The translations under genes were made by a program, and so were the position numbers. From positions 1 through 6,233 of the forward strand of contig WQUU01000093.1 in the NCBI GenBank assembly GCA_009781925.1: a DNA stretch of 6,233 nucleotides. The letters are read 5' to 3'. The stretch is from Bacillota bacterium (GTDB lineage: Bacteria > Bacillota > Clostridia > Oscillospirales > Oscillospiraceae). The notes below the pieces were generated by a model, which searched no databases, had not been told where the DNA came from, and saw only the letters and a program-made list of their open reading frames with translations. Position 1 is the first letter of the stretch, and every line of letters begins with the position of its first letter. Positions 6,072 through 6,233 of this stretch are shown here, one piece after another.

Positions 6072-6233
6072 ATGAAAAAGCTGAAACTCTTGCCGCTTCT
6101 GCTGGGTTTTTTATTGCTCTGCGCCTGTGGGGTACCGCCGGTTGGCGATCCTGCGGCCGCGGCGTCTCCAGGCTCCGACCGCCCAAGCTACAACACGCCC
6201 GTGAGTACTTACGGTTCGGACAATATCCAACGC
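6072..6233 (+). CDS. Putative lipoprotein (N-terminal 54 residues; 3' end outside window)
   Basis: The frame is open from the ATG at 6072 to the window edge (54 codons). The N-terminus is a typical lipoprotein signal peptide: charged MKKLK start, hydrophobic stretch at about 6-16, and lipobox L16-C17-A18-C19 followed by Gly. Cys19 is the predicted lipidated residue, so the protein should be anchored on the outer face of the cytoplasmic membrane. After Cys19 the sequence is a Pro/Ala/Gly/Ser-rich linker and no domain has begun by the edge, so the function cannot be told. GGAGG at 6063-6067 sits 4 nt upstream of the ATG, slightly close but strong. It is transcribed away from the heat-shock operon, with 161 nt between the two start codons. 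Confidence 0.8.
   Translation, partial: MKKLKLLPLLLGFLLLCACGVPPVGDPAAAASPGSDRPSYNTPVSTYGSDNIQR

Overview
The window looks like chromosomal DNA of a fairly GC-rich member of the Firmicutes, probably class Clostridia (an Oscillospiraceae-like gut anaerobe is my best guess, from family resemblance only). Three things point there: the gene order hrcA-grpE-dnaK-dnaJ; a perfect CIRCE operator upstream of hrcA; and a DnaK that lacks the roughly 23-residue nucleotide-domain insert found in Proteobacteria. The genes are GC-rich, whereas the large intergenic region at about 315-784 is clearly AT-rich.

Layout. The minus strand carries almost everything. Reading in the direction of transcription (right to left): a sigma-A promoter overlapped by CIRCE (5956-6009), hrcA (4843-5910), grpE (4237-4776), dnaK (2204-4063), dnaJ (1019-2146), a separate promoter and tRNA-Arg(CCG) gene (885-961), two tandem intrinsic terminators (845-880 and 785-818), then a perfect-consensus promoter (707-735). 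That promoter is followed by a leader of about 385 nt and the start of a secreted, probably surface-displayed protein (1-314, cut by the window edge). A lipoprotein gene (6072-6233, also cut) diverges on the plus strand from the hrcA promoter.

How it works together. HrcA should bind CIRCE and repress the whole operon. DnaK (Hsp70), DnaJ (J-domain co-chaperone) and GrpE (nucleotide exchange factor) form one folding machine, so the operon is autoregulated by its first product. No terminator is visible between dnaJ and the tRNA, so heat-shock transcripts may run into tRNA-Arg.

Most unusual observation. The hrcA 5' leader and all three intercistronic gaps each carry a short hairpin element that begins TGTAGGG (GGTAGGG in one case) in the transcribed direction. 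Stem sequences differ but the architecture is the same. In three of the four cases the stem ends only 4-8 nt before the next Shine-Dalgarno sequence. In the grpE-dnaK gap two such units face each other and make a perfect 27-bp inverted repeat. A short heptamer repeat next to the hrcA-grpE element supplies the hrcA stop codon. The coding content is otherwise conventional, and I see no undescribed protein system.
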